A DNA stretch of 64,000 nt from Protaetiibacter mangrovi (GTDB lineage: Bacteria; Actinomycetota; Actinomycetes; Actinomycetales; Microbacteriaceae). A model generated the notes under the pieces. The model saw only the letters and a list, made by a program, of their open reading frames with translations, ran no database searches and was not told where the DNA came from. Shown here piece by piece: positions 1 through 8,316 of this stretch. Every line of letters starts with the position of its first letter. Within the stretch, counting starts at the first letter, position 1. A program made the position numbers and the translations under genes. The stretch lies in contig NZ_JANTHX010000008.1 in the NCBI RefSeq assembly GCF_024752305.1, forward strand, positions 393,341 to 457,340, given 5' to 3'.

Positions 1-16
1 AGCCCCCACAGAGCCC

Positions 17-733
17 TCAGTGGCGGTGGTGGGCCTCCCCGGCCACCACATCCGCATCCGCGCCGTAGAGCCGCGCGATGTCCCACGCATTGAACCACCC
101 CTCGCCCGGGTCGCCCTGCGGCCAGCCGTCGGGGGAGTCCTGCCACGCCTCCTGGCGTCCGTAGGGCAGCAGGTCGATGAACGGGAACGTCTGGCTGAGC
201 TGCTCGGTGCCGCGCCCGTTGGTGTGCCAGGTGCGGTAGACGGTGTCGCCGTCGCGCAGGAACACGTTGACCGCGAATCCGCCGTTGCGGGGCGCGTCGA
301 CGTCGGCGCCGAAGGGGCTGTCCCAGGTGGAGTACCACTCCATCTTGTTGCCGACCTTGTCGCGGTAGGCGAGCAGCTCCTCGATGGGCGCCTGCGACAC
401 GAGCACGAAGCGCGCGTCGTAGGGCTCGAGGAAGTCGAGCCGCGTGAACTGGGCGGTGTAGCCGGTGCAGCCGGGGCACTGCCATTCGGCGCCCTGCTGC
501 CACATGTGGTGGTAGGTGATGAGCTGGCGCTTGCCCTGGAAGATCTCGGCGAGTGTCGCCGGGCCGTGCTCGCCGACGAGGGTGTACTCCGGCAGCTCGA
601 CCATCGGCAGCCGCCGTCGCTGGGCGGCGATCGCGTCGAGCTCGTGGGTGGCGGCCTTCTCGCGGATGCGCAGCGCATCCAGCTCGGCGCGCCAGGTGTC
701 GTAGTCGGAGACGGTGGGCATGGGCGTCGTCAT
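17..733 (-). CDS. DUF899 family thioredoxin-like protein
   Basis: A 238-aa protein of the DUF899 family, whose members have a thioredoxin-like fold and unknown substrate. Visible features are the central LITYHHMW segment followed by a CPGC dithiol motif (residues about 86-95), then RFVLVSQAP and the C-terminal PFIDLLPYGRQEAW block typical of the family. The ATG at 733 is preferred over an upstream ATG because AGGGAGG lies 5-11 nt before it and the upstream codon falls inside a palindromic operator at 751-767. A -10-like TACAGT (763-758) sits inside that palindrome, so the gene is probably repressed by the TetR protein encoded at 28070-28693. A redox or stress role is inference. Confidence 0.9.
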   Translation of the reverse strand: MTTPMPTVSDYDTWRAELDALRIREKAATHELDAIAAQRRRLPMVELPEYTLVGEHGPATLAEIFQGKRQLITYHHMWQQGAEWQCPGCTGYTAQFTRLDFLEPYDARFVLVSQAPIEELLAYRDKVGNKMEWYSTWDSPFGADVDAPRNGGFAVNVFLRDGDTVYRTWHTNGRGTEQLSQTFPFIDLLPYGRQEAWQDSPDGWPQGDPGEGWFNAWDIARLYGADADVVAGEAHHRH

Positions 734-750
734 GGAACCTCCCTGTCGAA

Positions 751-767
751 TGTGGACACTGTACACA
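751..767. promoter_or_regulatory. 17-bp palindromic operator (TetR-type), copy 1
   Basis: TGTGGACACTGTACACA is an imperfect palindrome (8+1+8 with one mismatch). It overlaps the likely -10 hexamer TACAGT of the leftward DUF899 gene. Apart from its central base it is identical to the site at 28744-28760 between tetR and the VOC gene, which suggests the same regulator binds both. Confidence 0.72.
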
Positions 768-790
768 TGCCGACCGACGTCGCACCAGGG

Positions 791-1441
791 TCAGACCCGG
801 ATGATGGCGAATCCGTCCCAGCCTTTGGCGCCGACGGTCTGGATGGCGGTGGCGTCGAGCCCGGCGGCGACGATGTCGTCGACGAGGCGCCGCACCCCGA
901 GCACGGCGGGGGTGTCGTCGTCGGGGTCGGCGACGGCGCCTGCGCGCACCACGTTGTCGACGATGATGAGCGCGCCGGGTCGGGTGAGCTGCCGGGCGGC
1001 GGCGAGGTAGTGCGGGTTGTTGGGTTTGTCGGCGTCGATGAACACCAGGTCGTACGGCTCGGTGCCGGTGTCGATGAGCCATTCGGCGGTGGCGGCTGCC
1101 GGGCCGAGGTGCAGCTGCACCTGCGCGGTGACGCCGGCGGCGTCGAAGTTGCGCCGGGCGACGGCGGCGTTGCCGGGGTCGATCTCGAGCGTGTCGACGT
1201 GCCCGTCCGGTCCGACGGCGCGCGCCAGCCAGATGGTGGAGTAGCCGGCGAGCGTGCCGAACTCGAGCACGCGCCGCGCCCCGAGCGTGCGCGCCAGCAT
1301 GGCGAGCAGCGCGCCCTGGTGCGGCGTGACATCCGCTCCGGGGAGCGTGGTCTCGCTCGAGCTGGCGTGTGCGGCGACGAGTGCGTCGTCTTCGGGGATC
1401 AGTTGCGAGAAGTAGTCGTCGACCTCTGCCCAGGTGGTCAT
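791..1441 (-). CDS. Class I SAM-dependent O-methyltransferase
   Basis: A 216-aa protein of the caffeoyl-CoA/catechol O-methyltransferase-like family (Methyltransf_3). SAM-binding motif I reads VLEFGTLAGYSTIWLA (about residue 58), an acidic ribose-binding residue follows in TLEID, and the metal-binding motif FIDADKPNN (about residue 133) is intact, as is IIVDNVVRAG further on. Cytosolic, with no signal peptide. The ATG at 1441 is preceded by TAGCGT and a 7-nt spacer with no ribosome binding site, so the mRNA is probably leaderless. The acceptor cannot be predicted. It points the same way as the DUF899 gene but has its own promoter. Confidence 0.92.
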   Translation of the reverse strand: MTTWAEVDDYFSQLIPEDDALVAAHASSSETTLPGADVTPHQGALLAMLARTLGARRVLEFGTLAGYSTIWLARAVGPDGHVDTLEIDPGNAAVARRNFDAAGVTAQVQLHLGPAAATAEWLIDTGTEPYDLVFIDADKPNNPHYLAAARQLTRPGALIIVDNVVRAGAVADPDDDTPAVLGVRRLVDDIVAAGLDATAIQTVGAKGWDGFAIIRV

Positions 1442-1486
1442 GTGCCCGACGCTACGCCTGGTGGTGCGAGGTCTTCCAGGGTGCTG

Positions 1487-1586
1487 AGTGTCTCGACGCC
1501 CCTGAGGGGTTCGCTCAACTCGACCGGCGGTGAGACTCGGCTGGTCGAGGAGCGCCGTCCGCAGGGCGACACGTCTCGAGTCCGCC
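1487..1586. repeat. Degenerate copies of the interspersed inverted repeat
   Basis: Between the O-methyltransferase start and the HNH nuclease stop lie two diverged arms: TCTCGACGCCCCTGAGGGG (about 1490) and CTGGTCGAGGAGCGCCG (about 1541). They resemble the TTGAGTAG...GTGTCGAAACC repeats found intact at 15061, 16186, 19355 and 19893, but with many substitutions. The 3' end of the nuclease gene abuts the repeat. Confidence 0.5.
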
Positions 1587-1587
1587 G

Positions 1588-2976
1588 TCACCCGGCGAGC
1601 AGCCGGGCGAGTGCCGGGCTGTGGGAGGGCAGGGGTGTGCGGCGCAGGATGCCGTCGCCGTCGGGCTTCTCGAGCAGGTAGTCGCCGCCGTCGCGCCTGA
1701 TGCGCCAGCGGTTGTTGTGCACGTTGAGATGGCAGAACTTGCACAAGAGCACGCCGTCGTCGATGTCGGTGCGGCCACCGTGTTCGTCCCAGTGGTCGAT
1801 GTGGTGCGCCTCCGTCCAGGAGGGTGGCGCCCCGCAGATGCGGCATCCGCCGTCGCGTGCAGCCATCGCGATGCGCTGCTTGCGACTGAACAGCCGCTGC
1901 TCGCGACCGAGGTTGAGCACCCGGCCGTCGCCGTCGAACATGATCGGCACGGCGCCGCTGCTGCAGATGTAGCGCTCGGCGGTGGCGATCGACACCGCCT
2001 CGGCCTGGCCCTCGAAGAAGGCCGCGCCCGTGCGCTCGCCGTCGGGCCCGGCGGGGGAGTCGAGGTCGGCCCGCGTGACGAGGATGCGCACGGCGGGCGC
2101 ACGGTCGCCGAGGATCGTGCCGTCGTCGACGCGACCCCCGATGCGCACCAGCTCGACGAGGGTGTCGAGGGTGAGCTGGTCGACGGTGCGCTCGTCGCGG
2201 GCGAGTTCGTCGGCGCGCGCGGCGGCCTCGGGGTCGACGAATCGCGGGCCACCGCGGCCGGGCGAGGTGGCCGCGTCGAGGATCGGCACCACGACCGCGG
2301 CCGATTCCGGATCCAGCAGCCCGCTGATGCGCGTCATGCCGTCGAGCTGGCGCGACACCCGCAGGAAGCGCTTGTCGTGCAGAGCCCGCTCGCGCTCGGC
2401 GATGCCGGCGAGGTCGAGCTCGTCGCGCAGCCGTGCTGCGCGGATCGCGAGGTTCTCGATGGTGAGCCCCGGAGCCTCGGCCACGAGCGCCTCGGCCACC
2501 GCCGCCAACGCGTCGTCGTCGGCACCGTCTGCGGCGGCCGCGAGCCGGCTGCGGATGATGCCCGCCGCTTCCACGGAGATGGCCGCGGACCCGACCGCAT
2601 CGCCGACGAGCGTCTGCCAGCGGGGAAGCGCCGGCGCGGGCGGGAGGTCGGGCCGCGGGGGAGCGGGCATCAGCTCGGCCGCCTTGACGAGCGTGTGCGC
2701 GTCGCGCCGCGATCCTGCGGTCACCTTCGCGATGAGATCTTCTGCCGACCGCAGACCGTTCGCCTGGGCGAGCCCGGCATGCCCGAGCTCTCGCCTCGAG
2801 CGATGGGCGATCTCGCCGGCGAAGGCGGCCGCGACGGCATCGATTCGACGCCGCAGCTCGGCGACCGCACGCTGCCCGTCGAGCAGTTCGGCATCCGCGA
2901 ACCCCGTCACCTGCGGCACCGCGAATGCGGTGTCGGGCCCACCGATGGTGGCGAGGTAGTCGGGGATCGAGGTCAT
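1588..2976 (-). CDS. DUF222 (13E12 repeat) domain protein with C-terminal HNH endonuclease
   Basis: A 462-aa protein with the usual layout of actinobacterial DUF222/13E12 proteins. A helical N-terminal DUF222 region covers roughly residues 30-330, and a C-terminal HNH domain carries CRICG (about 383), TEAHHIDHW (about 393) and LLCKFCHLNVH (about 413), which supply the zinc cysteines and catalytic histidines. The length is normal for the family. Start at ATG 2976, with GGGAG upstream; the longer reading frame upstream has no family similarity. These proteins occur in many copies in actinobacterial genomes and their role (possibly mobile or self-spreading DNA) is not settled. Confidence 0.92.
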   Translation of the reverse strand: MTSIPDYLATIGGPDTAFAVPQVTGFADAELLDGQRAVAELRRRIDAVAAAFAGEIAHRSRRELGHAGLAQANGLRSAEDLIAKVTAGSRRDAHTLVKAAELMPAPPRPDLPPAPALPRWQTLVGDAVGSAAISVEAAGIIRSRLAAAADGADDDALAAVAEALVAEAPGLTIENLAIRAARLRDELDLAGIAERERALHDKRFLRVSRQLDGMTRISGLLDPESAAVVVPILDAATSPGRGGPRFVDPEAAARADELARDERTVDQLTLDTLVELVRIGGRVDDGTILGDRAPAVRILVTRADLDSPAGPDGERTGAAFFEGQAEAVSIATAERYICSSGAVPIMFDGDGRVLNLGREQRLFSRKQRIAMAARDGGCRICGAPPSWTEAHHIDHWDEHGGRTDIDDGVLLCKFCHLNVHNNRWRIRRDGGDYLLEKPDGDGILRRTPLPSHSPALARLLAG

Positions 2977-3113
2977 GCTCCATTCTCCCACGACTCGAAT
3001 GAATGTTCGAGAGTATGGACGGTATTCGTGGAGAAGTCGTGGGGGTGTCGGCGGGGGGAGGAGGGCCGGAGGCACCGCGGGCGCCGCCCCCCGCATCCGT
3101 GCGACCCTGGAGC

Positions 3114-3506
3114 ATGAGCACCGCACGCACCCTCGCCCGCATCGCGCTCGGCGGCGCCCTCGTGTTCGCCGGCATCACCCACCTCACGGTGGCCCGGCAG
3201 GAGTTCCAGGCGCAGGTGCCCGACTGGGTGCCGCTCGACCCCGACACGACGGTCGTCGCATCCGGGGTGGCCGAGATCACCCTCGGTACGGCGCTCGCCG
3301 CGAGCCCGCGCGGCATCCGTCCGTGGGTGGGTGCGGCGGCGTCGGCGTTCTTCGTCGCGATCTTCCCCGGCAACATCAGCCAGTGGGTGCGCCGCCGCGA
3401 CGGCTTCGGCCTCGACACGGATGACAAGCGCTTCGCGCGGCTGTTCTTCCAGCCCGCGCTGGTGGCCTGGGCGTGGTGGTCGACGCGCACCCCCGTCCGC
3501 GGATGA
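3114..3506 (+). CDS. DoxX-like small membrane protein, copy 1
   Basis: A 130-aa integral membrane protein with about four hydrophobic segments: near residues 5-25 (LARIALGGALVFAGITHL), 45-63 (ASGVAEITLGTALA), 68-88 (PWVGAAASAFFVAIFPGN) and 110-124. The layout and the GxxHL motif after helix 1 resemble DoxX-family proteins; function unknown. Start ATG at 3114 with GGAG just upstream. The stop overlaps the next gene's start (ATGA at 3503-3506). The neighbour is a clear paralogue, with the shared block DDKRFARLF near both C-termini, so this is a tandem duplication. Confidence 0.85.
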   Translation: MSTARTLARIALGGALVFAGITHLTVARQEFQAQVPDWVPLDPDTTVVASGVAEITLGTALAASPRGIRPWVGAAASAFFVAIFPGNISQWVRRRDGFGLDTDDKRFARLFFQPALVAWAWWSTRTPVRG

Positions 3507-3883
3507 CCGCCCGCACCGTGGCCCGCTTCGCGCTGGCCGCCCTGCTGCTGTTCACCGGATCCGGCCACCTCACCTGGGGCCGCCGCGGATTCCGCGCCGC
3601 GGTGCCGCCGTATGTGCCGTTCGACAAGGACACGGTGCTGGTCGCATCCGGGGTGGCGGAGCTCGCCCTCGGCACCGCGCTCGCGGTCGCTCCCCGCAGA
3701 GCGCGACCCTGGGTGGGCGTCGCCACCGCAGCCTTCTTCGTGGCGGTGCTGCCCGGCAACATCGCGCACTGGGTGAGCCGCCGCGACGCACCCGGACTCG
3801 ACAGCGACGACAAGCGCTTCGCGCGCCTGTTTCTGCAACCGGTGCTGGTGTGGTGGGCGTGGTGGTCGACGCGTAACCGTTGA
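3503..3883 (+). CDS. DoxX-like small membrane protein, copy 2 (paralogue of the upstream gene)
   Basis: A 126-aa membrane protein colinear with the preceding gene. Shared elements are an N-terminal ARxALxxxLLFxGxxHLTxxR stretch, VASGVAELALGTALA, RPWVG, a LPGNI..WV.RRD block and DSDDKRFARLF, ending with WAWWSTRN. About four membrane segments. It starts at the ATG of the ATGA overlap, so translation is coupled to copy 1. The two products may form a hetero-oligomer, or the pair may simply be a recent duplication; the sequence does not decide. Confidence 0.85.
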   Translation: MTARTVARFALAALLLFTGSGHLTWGRRGFRAAVPPYVPFDKDTVLVASGVAELALGTALAVAPRRARPWVGVATAAFFVAVLPGNIAHWVSRRDAPGLDSDDKRFARLFLQPVLVWWAWWSTRNR

Positions 3884-3955
3884 GGCGGCGGGCGTCAAGG
3901 CCCTGGGGCGATCGGTGCGCGCGAGGTGGGCTGGTGGTGACGAAAAGGAGTCATC

Positions 3956-4411
3956 ATGACGCAGATCACCGAGAGCATCGACGTGGACGTGCCCGTCACG
4001 ACGGCCTACAACCAGTGGACCCAGTTCGAGAGCTTCCCGCACTTCCTCGACGAGGTGGAGCGCATCACGCAGACCGACGACACCCACCAGCACTGGGTGG
4101 TGAACGTGGGCGGCGCGACCCGCGAGTTCGACACCGAGATCACGGAGCAGCATCCGGATGAGCGGGTCGCCTGGACGAGTACCGGCGGCGACACCCAGCA
4201 CGCGGGCGTTGTGACGTTCCACAAGCTGAGCGACACCTCGAGCCGCGTGACCGCGCAGCTCGACTGGCAGCCGGATGGCGCCCTCGAGCTGCTCGGTTCG
4301 CTGGTCGGCGCGGGGTCGCACGCGGTGAAGAAGGACCTCAAGAACTTCAAGGAGTACATCGAGAGCGCCGGCCACGAGTCGGGTGCATGGCGGGGCGACG
4401 TTCCCCGCTGA
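3956..4411 (+). CDS. SRPBCC (polyketide cyclase/START-like) family protein
   Basis: A 151-aa protein of the SRPBCC superfamily. It opens with the family pattern ITESIDVDVPVTTAYNQWTQ and contains FPHFLDEVERI and the central RVAWTSTGG, matching small cyclase/dehydrase-like proteins common in actinobacteria. It is expected to have a hydrophobic ligand cavity; the ligand is unknown. Start ATG 3956 with a strong AAAGGAG 5 nt upstream. A strong hairpin follows at 4433-4463. Confidence 0.88.
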   Translation: MTQITESIDVDVPVTTAYNQWTQFESFPHFLDEVERITQTDDTHQHWVVNVGGATREFDTEITEQHPDERVAWTSTGGDTQHAGVVTFHKLSDTSSRVTAQLDWQPDGALELLGSLVGAGSHAVKKDLKNFKEYIESAGHESGAWRGDVPR

Positions 4412-4432
4412 GTTCGGCTGATCGGCTGCCGC

Positions 4433-4463
4433 GCATCCGGAGTCGTTCTGCGGCTCCGGATGC
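4433..4463 (+). terminator. Hairpin terminator after the SRPBCC gene
   Basis: GCATCCGGAG (4433-4442) and CTCCGGATGC (4454-4463) form a perfect 10-bp stem with an 11-nt loop, 22 nt after the stop codon. There is no long U-tract, as is common in high-GC actinobacteria. Confidence 0.6.
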
Positions 4464-4580
4464 TGTGCGTCGGTCATGGAGCCATGATTCCGGGGTTCTG
4501 CGAAGCCGGGCGGGGGCCGGGCGAGACCAGGGGAGAATTCGCGGTCGCCGCTCGCCATGGGGGAAGGACGCCGACCATCG

Positions 4581-4778
4581 TCACTCCTCGGGGAGCGGTC
4601 GGATGAACCAGCGGTTCGGTCGCGCTCTCTGCGAGGTCACATGCCACGCCTTGCAGTGAACGCAATAGTGCACCGCTCGGGGTTGCTTCTCGCGGCTGAC
4701 GCAGCGCCGCCGGAACTCGACCCCGGCGCGGATCGCGACTTCGATCGTCGGATAGGGGACTTTGGCGCACGCCGTCAC
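4581..4778 (-). CDS. Small zinc-ribbon-like hypothetical protein
   Basis: A 65-aa protein with a C-x2-C knuckle followed by an aromatic ([15 protein letters not shown], near residues 36-50). This YxCxxCxxWHxTS pattern recurs in small actinobacterial proteins of unknown function, and one further Cys lies at about residue 25 (RRCVSRE). Start chosen at GTG 4778 ([11 protein letters not shown]), with GAGGA 8 nt before it; an ATG 39 nt upstream has no comparable site. The pair of cysteines could bind a metal only together with other residues or by dimerising. No function is assigned. Confidence 0.65.
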   Translation of the reverse strand: MTACAKVPYPTIEVAIRAGVEFRRRCVSREKQPRAVHYCVHCKAWHVTSQRARPNRWFIRPLPEE

Positions 4779-4969
4779 GAGTAAATTCCTCGTTCGGGGT
4801 ACGCGTCCGTGTATCACGGCTATCGGTACCTGGCCCCCGGTGTTACACGCGGGATCCGGGAGGCGATCCCTATGGGGTACTCGCCCTTGGTCGCGTGAAG
4901 GCTAGCGGGCGAACGCCGGTCTCCGCCAGCAGCAATCGCGCCCCCCGCACCGCACCTAGAATCGAACCC

Positions 4970-6487
4970 ATGGCCAAGCCCGACCTCATGGACTTCGACA
5001 AGGCGCTCGAGCTGTTCGAGCCGGTGCTCGGTTTCGAGGTGCACGTCGAGCTCTCGACCGCCACCAAGATGTTCAGCGACGCCCCCAACCCGGCGGCGCC
5101 CGGCGGTTTCGGCGCCGGCCCGAACACGCAGATCACCCCGCTGTGCCTGGGCCTGCCCGGCAGCCTGCCGGTGGTGAACGAGAAGGCGGTCGAGTACTCG
5201 ATCTCGCTGGGCCTGGCGCTCGGATGCAGCATCGCACCCAGCAGCCGTTTCGCCCGCAAGAACTACTTCTACCCCGACCTGGCGAAGAACTACCAGATCA
5301 GCCAGTACGACGAGCCGATCGCCTTCGAGGGGTCGGTCGAGATCGAGCTGGAGGACGGCACCGCCTTCACCATCCCGATCGAGCGCGCCCACATGGAGGA
5401 GGACGCCGGCAAGCTCACCCACATGGGCGGCGCGACCGGACGCATCCACGGCGCCGAGTATTCGCTCGTCGACTACAACCGCGCGGGCGTGCCGCTGGTC
5501 GAGATCGTGACGAAGCCGATCTTCGGCGCCGAGCACCGCGCCCCCGAGGTGGGCAAGGCGTACGTCTCCACCATCCGCGACATCGTGCGCGCCCTCGGCA
5601 TCTCGGAGGCCCGGATGGAGCGGGGCAACCTGCGCTGCGACGCGAACGTGTCGCTGCGCCCCCGCGGGCAGGAGAAGCTCGGCACCCGCACCGAGACGAA
5701 GAACGTGAACTCGTTCCGCTCGGTGGAGCGCGCGGTGCGCTACGAGATCCAGCGGCAGGCCGCCATCCTGGCCGCGGGCGGCACGATCACGCAGGAGACC
5801 CGCCACTGGCATGAGGACCGCGGCGTCACCTCCGCCGGTCGCCCCAAGTCGGATGCCGACGACTACCGCTACTTCCCCGAGCCCGACCTGCTGCCGGTGG
5901 AGCCGAGCCCGGAGCTCATCGAGCAGCTGCGCGCCGCCCTGCCCGAGGCGCCGGCCGTGCGCCGTCGCCGCCTGCAGGAGGCGTGGGGCTTCACCGACCT
6001 GGAGTTCCGCGACGTGAAGAACGCCGGGCTGCTGGTCGAGGTGGAGGAGACGGTGGCCGCCGGCGCCGCCCCCGCCCAGGCCCGCAAGTGGTGGACGGGC
6101 GAGATCGCCCGCATCGCCAACACCCGCTCCGCGGAGCCCGCCGAGCTGGTGTCGCCGCTGCACGTGTCGGAGCTGATCGCTCTCGTCGAGTCAGGTGACC
6201 TCACCGACCGCCTCGCCCGCCAGGTGCTGGAGGGCGTGATCGAGGGGGAGGGCCGCCCGGCCGAGGTGGTCGAGGCCCGCGGCCTGAAGGTGGTCTCGGA
6301 TGACGGTGCCCTGATCGCCGCGATCGACGAGGCCCTCGCCGCCCAGCCCGACGTGCTCGAGAAGATCCGCGACGGCAAGGTGCAGGCCGCCGGCGCCGTC
6401 ATCGGTGCCGTCATGAAGGCGATGCGCGGGTCGGCGGATGCGGCGCGCGTTCGGGAGCTGGTGCTGGAGCGGGCGACGGCGGAGTAG
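4970..6487 (+). CDS. gatB: Aspartyl/glutamyl-tRNA(Asn/Gln) amidotransferase subunit B
   Basis: A 505-aa GatB of normal length. With GatA and GatC it converts misacylated Glu-tRNA(Gln) and/or Asp-tRNA(Asn) to the amidated form. Diagnostic stretches are GFEVHVEL near the N-terminus, [34 protein letters not shown] and [13 protein letters not shown] in the kinase-like cradle domain. The C-terminal helical/YqeY-like tail ends [21 protein letters not shown] 4970 follows TAGAAT with a 7-nt gap and no ribosome binding site, so it is probably leaderless. gatA and gatC are not next to it in this window. Its last 230 bp are duplicated at about 9051-9310. Confidence 0.98.
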   Translation: MAKPDLMDFDKALELFEPVLGFEVHVELSTATKMFSDAPNPAAPGGFGAGPNTQITPLCLGLPGSLPVVNEKAVEYSISLGLALGCSIAPSSRFARKNYFYPDLAKNYQISQYDEPIAFEGSVEIELEDGTAFTIPIERAHMEEDAGKLTHMGGATGRIHGAEYSLVDYNRAGVPLVEIVTKPIFGAEHRAPEVGKAYVSTIRDIVRALGISEARMERGNLRCDANVSLRPRGQEKLGTRTETKNVNSFRSVERAVRYEIQRQAAILAAGGTITQETRHWHEDRGVTSAGRPKSDADDYRYFPEPDLLPVEPSPELIEQLRAALPEAPAVRRRRLQEAWGFTDLEFRDVKNAGLLVEVEETVAAGAAPAQARKWWTGEIARIANTRSAEPAELVSPLHVSELIALVESGDLTDRLARQVLEGVIEGEGRPAEVVEARGLKVVSDDGALIAAIDEALAAQPDVLEKIRDGKVQAAGAVIGAVMKAMRGSADAARVRELVLERATAE

Positions 6488-6491
6488 TCGG

Positions 6492-6749
6492 ATGCGGTTC
6501 CTCCGGAAGTTCGGGCTGCTGCTCGTCGGCGGAGTGCTCTCCGTGTTGGGTGCCGTTCTTCTGGTCACCCAGCCCGTGTCCTTCGGCTGGACCGCCTACG
6601 CGCCCCTCAGCTCGAACACCTTCGTGCCGCTGTGGCCGACCCCTGGCATTGTCGCGGGAGTCGTGCTGCTCATCGTCGGCTTCGTCACCATCGCCGGATG
6701 GGTGGGGTTCCGTCTGGGGCGAGCGCGCTCTCAGTCGAGCTCGTCGTAG
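6492..6749 (+). CDS. Small two-helix membrane protein downstream of gatB
   Basis: An 85-aa protein with two clear membrane segments (about residues 7-26, GLLLVGGVLSVLGAVLL, and 54-74, GIVAGVVLLIVGFVTIAGWV) joined by a proline/tryptophan-rich loop. It starts 4 nt after the gatB stop and is likely co-transcribed with it. The final residues (SQSSSS) are encoded inside a 45-bp segment also present at 8082-8126, where it is the antisense end of the KTSC gene. The native C-terminus was therefore probably replaced by recombination. Function unknown. Confidence 0.7.
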   Translation: MRFLRKFGLLLVGGVLSVLGAVLLVTQPVSFGWTAYAPLSSNTFVPLWPTPGIVAGVVLLIVGFVTIAGWVGFRLGRARSQSSSS

Positions 6750-6767
6750 TCGAACCCGTCGCGGATC
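6723..6767. repeat. 45-bp direct repeat, copy A
   Basis: This stretch is identical to 8082-8126, where it forms the end of the KTSC gene. Here it covers the 3' end of the 85-aa membrane protein gene and stops 4 bp before the toxin gene's stop codon. The two copies bracket the toxin-antitoxin pair and the Pr6Pr-like gene. Confidence 0.9.
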
Positions 6768-6770
6768 TCG

Positions 6771-7037
6771 CTACCGGACCTCGTACACCGCGCGCCGGTG
6801 CCCGACTGTGAAGACTGTCACGAGCACGGCCTCGTCGCGCACCTCGTAGAGCACGCGATAGTCGCCGACGCGAATGCGCCACGCGTCGTCGTAGCCGACG
6901 AGCTTTCGGGCGCCGTGTGGGCGTGGGTCGTCACCAAGGTTCTCGATAGCGTCGAGAAGTCGCCGCCGGATCTGGGGGTCGAGCTTGCGGACTTCTCGGG
7001 CTGCTGCAGTCGTGAACTCGACTGAGTAGCGACTCAC
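6771..7037 (-). CDS. RelE/ParE-superfamily toxin
   Basis: An 88-aa type II toxin of the RelE family. It starts MSRYSVEFTTAAAREVRKLD and has the core strands AWRIRVGDYRVLYEV and LVTVFTVGHRRAVYE, with conserved arginines (R57, R60) and a C-terminal HRRxVY that in RelE enzymes act on mRNA in the ribosomal A site. The GTG start overlaps the antitoxin stop (GTGA), the classic antitoxin-first order. RelE-type ribosome-dependent mRNase is more likely than ParE-type gyrase poison because of the YRVLYEV and HRRxVY signature, but this is not certain. Confidence 0.93.
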   Translation of the reverse strand: MSRYSVEFTTAAAREVRKLDPQIRRRLLDAIENLGDDPRPHGARKLVGYDDAWRIRVGDYRVLYEVRDEAVLVTVFTVGHRRAVYEVR

Positions 7038-7297
7038 CGGGTGAGTTCGTCGCGCAGCTCGGCGAGGCTCACCCGAGTGCCGTCGTCGTCGGCCTTCGCG
7101 GCCGTGAAGTCGGCTGCATCGCGGGCGTCCTCCAGGGCTTCCAGCAGTTCGAGGTCATCGACGCTGATCACCACCGCGGCGAGCTTGCCGTGACGAGTGA
7201 CCCCCACGCGCTCGTGGCCATACGAGACTCGCCCGACGACGTCCGCGAGTTCGTCGCGGAGCGCGACGGTGGTCACGGATCGGCTGAGGGAGTTCAT
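7034..7297 (-). CDS. Phd/YefM-family antitoxin
   Basis: An 87-aa antitoxin. The N-terminal Phd/YefM fold reads TTVALRDELADVVGRVSY, then RVGVTRHGKLAAVVISVDDLELLEALED, followed by a longer acidic C-terminal tail that would wrap the toxin. It is expected to neutralise the RelE protein and repress its own operon. ATG 7297 is preceded by TACGAT and a 6-nt gap (7309-7304) with no ribosome binding site: a leaderless start. The AT-rich region upstream to 7347 would hold the autoregulatory site. Confidence 0.92.
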   Translation of the reverse strand: MNSLSRSVTTVALRDELADVVGRVSYGHERVGVTRHGKLAAVVISVDDLELLEALEDARDAADFTAAKADDDGTRVSLAELRDELTR

Positions 7298-7347
7298 GCG
7301 CACATCGTAGTACGTTCTGGGCAAAGTGAACATTATGTACAGAATTG

Positions 7348-8022
7348 TCAGCTGGCGACAGTAGCGCGTTCTCTCGTACGGGCGAGCAGTGAAACGAGCC
7401 GATCCACCGCGATCACCGCGAACGCGATCGCCGCGAGGATCAGGATGACTCGCCCGAGCGCGAGGCTCATGCCGCCGATGCCGGCGACGGTCGGATCGAG
7501 GAATGGATACGGGTACCGGTCGTTCACGGCCGGCAGCAGCGTTCCCCGCACGATCATGACGACTCCGTATCCGATCGGGTACAGCAGCCACACGAGAGCG
7601 GTGCGCCAGCGGACGACTCCGTGCGGGCCGATGACGAGCCAGTCGATCAGCACGAGGATCGGCGACACGTAATGCAGCAAGAAGAGCCCCGTGTTGTTGA
7701 TCGCGACGGCCGGGTCGGGATCGAAGAGCCCTGGGATCGGGTTCATGCCGTGGCTGTTGAGGAAGTGCGCGATCAGGGCCGTCGTCGTGAGCCAGAACGT
7801 CACCGCCCCGCGTAGCGCGGGCACAGGCGTGACCGTTCCCCGCCGCTGCGCCATGAGAACGAGCGCCGTGACGAAGTACCCGAGCGCGATGAGGTTGCTC
7901 TGGCTCGTGAAGAACGCGAACCTCCGTTCGCCGAGCAGCAGACCCGACACGATGACGATCACGATGGCGGAGCGCAGGGCGAACGCTGCGTATCGGGTGG
8001 CGGGTTCCATGGACCTGTGCAT
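7348..8022 (-). CDS. Pr6Pr-like multi-pass membrane protein
   Basis: A 224-aa protein with about six membrane segments. It has the FAFFTSQSNLIALGYF stretch after helix 1 and the LLHYVSPILVLIDWLV and LVWLLYPIGYGVVMIVRG stretches seen in Pr6Pr-family membrane proteins, whose function is unknown. Both ATG 8022 and ATG 8010 are possible starts; neither has a strong ribosome binding site. A TAGCGT hexamer at 8055-8050 would give a leader of about 20-30 nt. The gene lies between the two 45-bp direct repeats together with the toxin-antitoxin pair. Confidence 0.75.
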   Translation of the reverse strand: MHRSMEPATRYAAFALRSAIVIVIVSGLLLGERRFAFFTSQSNLIALGYFVTALVLMAQRRGTVTPVPALRGAVTFWLTTTALIAHFLNSHGMNPIPGLFDPDPAVAINNTGLFLLHYVSPILVLIDWLVIGPHGVVRWRTALVWLLYPIGYGVVMIVRGTLLPAVNDRYPYPFLDPTVAGIGGMSLALGRVILILAAIAFAVIAVDRLVSLLARTRERATVAS

Positions 8023-8081
8023 TCTTCGTCGAGTGCGAGGGGCAGAAGCACGCTAGCAGCTTCCCGAGGGGCCTCCCCGCC

Positions 8082-8126
8082 GCGCGCTCTCAGTCGAGCT
8101 CGTCGTAGTCGAACCCGTCGCGGATC
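8082..8126. repeat. 45-bp direct repeat, copy B
   Basis: Identical to 6723-6767. This copy is in its natural setting: it encodes (antisense) the last residues of the KTSC protein, DGFDYDELD. Confidence 0.9.
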
Positions 8127-8314
8127 ATCTCGTTGAAGTAGCGACCCTTGCTGTCGGACCTCATGAGGGCGCGGTACACGAACTCGGTCACGCCGTCGTA
8201 GCGGTAGATGCGTTCGTTCGTGAAGCGGATGTCGAGAAGCTGCCGCCGCGCGTCGTACCGCACAGCCGAGATCGTCGTCGAGTCGAGCACGTCGATCCAG
8301 CTCTCGTGATCCAT
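8090..8314 (-). CDS. KTSC domain protein
   Basis: A 74-aa protein consisting almost entirely of a KTSC domain. It has [20 protein letters not shown], the RIYRYDGV strand and a C-terminal [16 protein letters not shown]. The namesake KTSC motif is degenerate (SDSKG). KTSC domains are small RNA- or nucleic-acid-associated modules of uncertain function. The gene starts 2 nt after the stop of the upstream repeat protein, so the two form an operon. Its 3' end was copied to 6723-6767. Confidence 0.82.
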   Translation of the reverse strand: MDHESWIDVLDSTTISAVRYDARRQLLDIRFTNERIYRYDGVTEFVYRALMRSDSKGRYFNEMIRDGFDYDELD

Positions 8315-8316
8315 CG

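Noticed and set aside
791-4558. A 1255-codon open frame on the minus strand
   Set aside because: Only its last 217 codons (from 1441) encode a recognised protein; the rest is an arginine/alanine-rich shadow frame over the HNH nuclease, DoxX-like and SRPBCC genes, a product of high GC.
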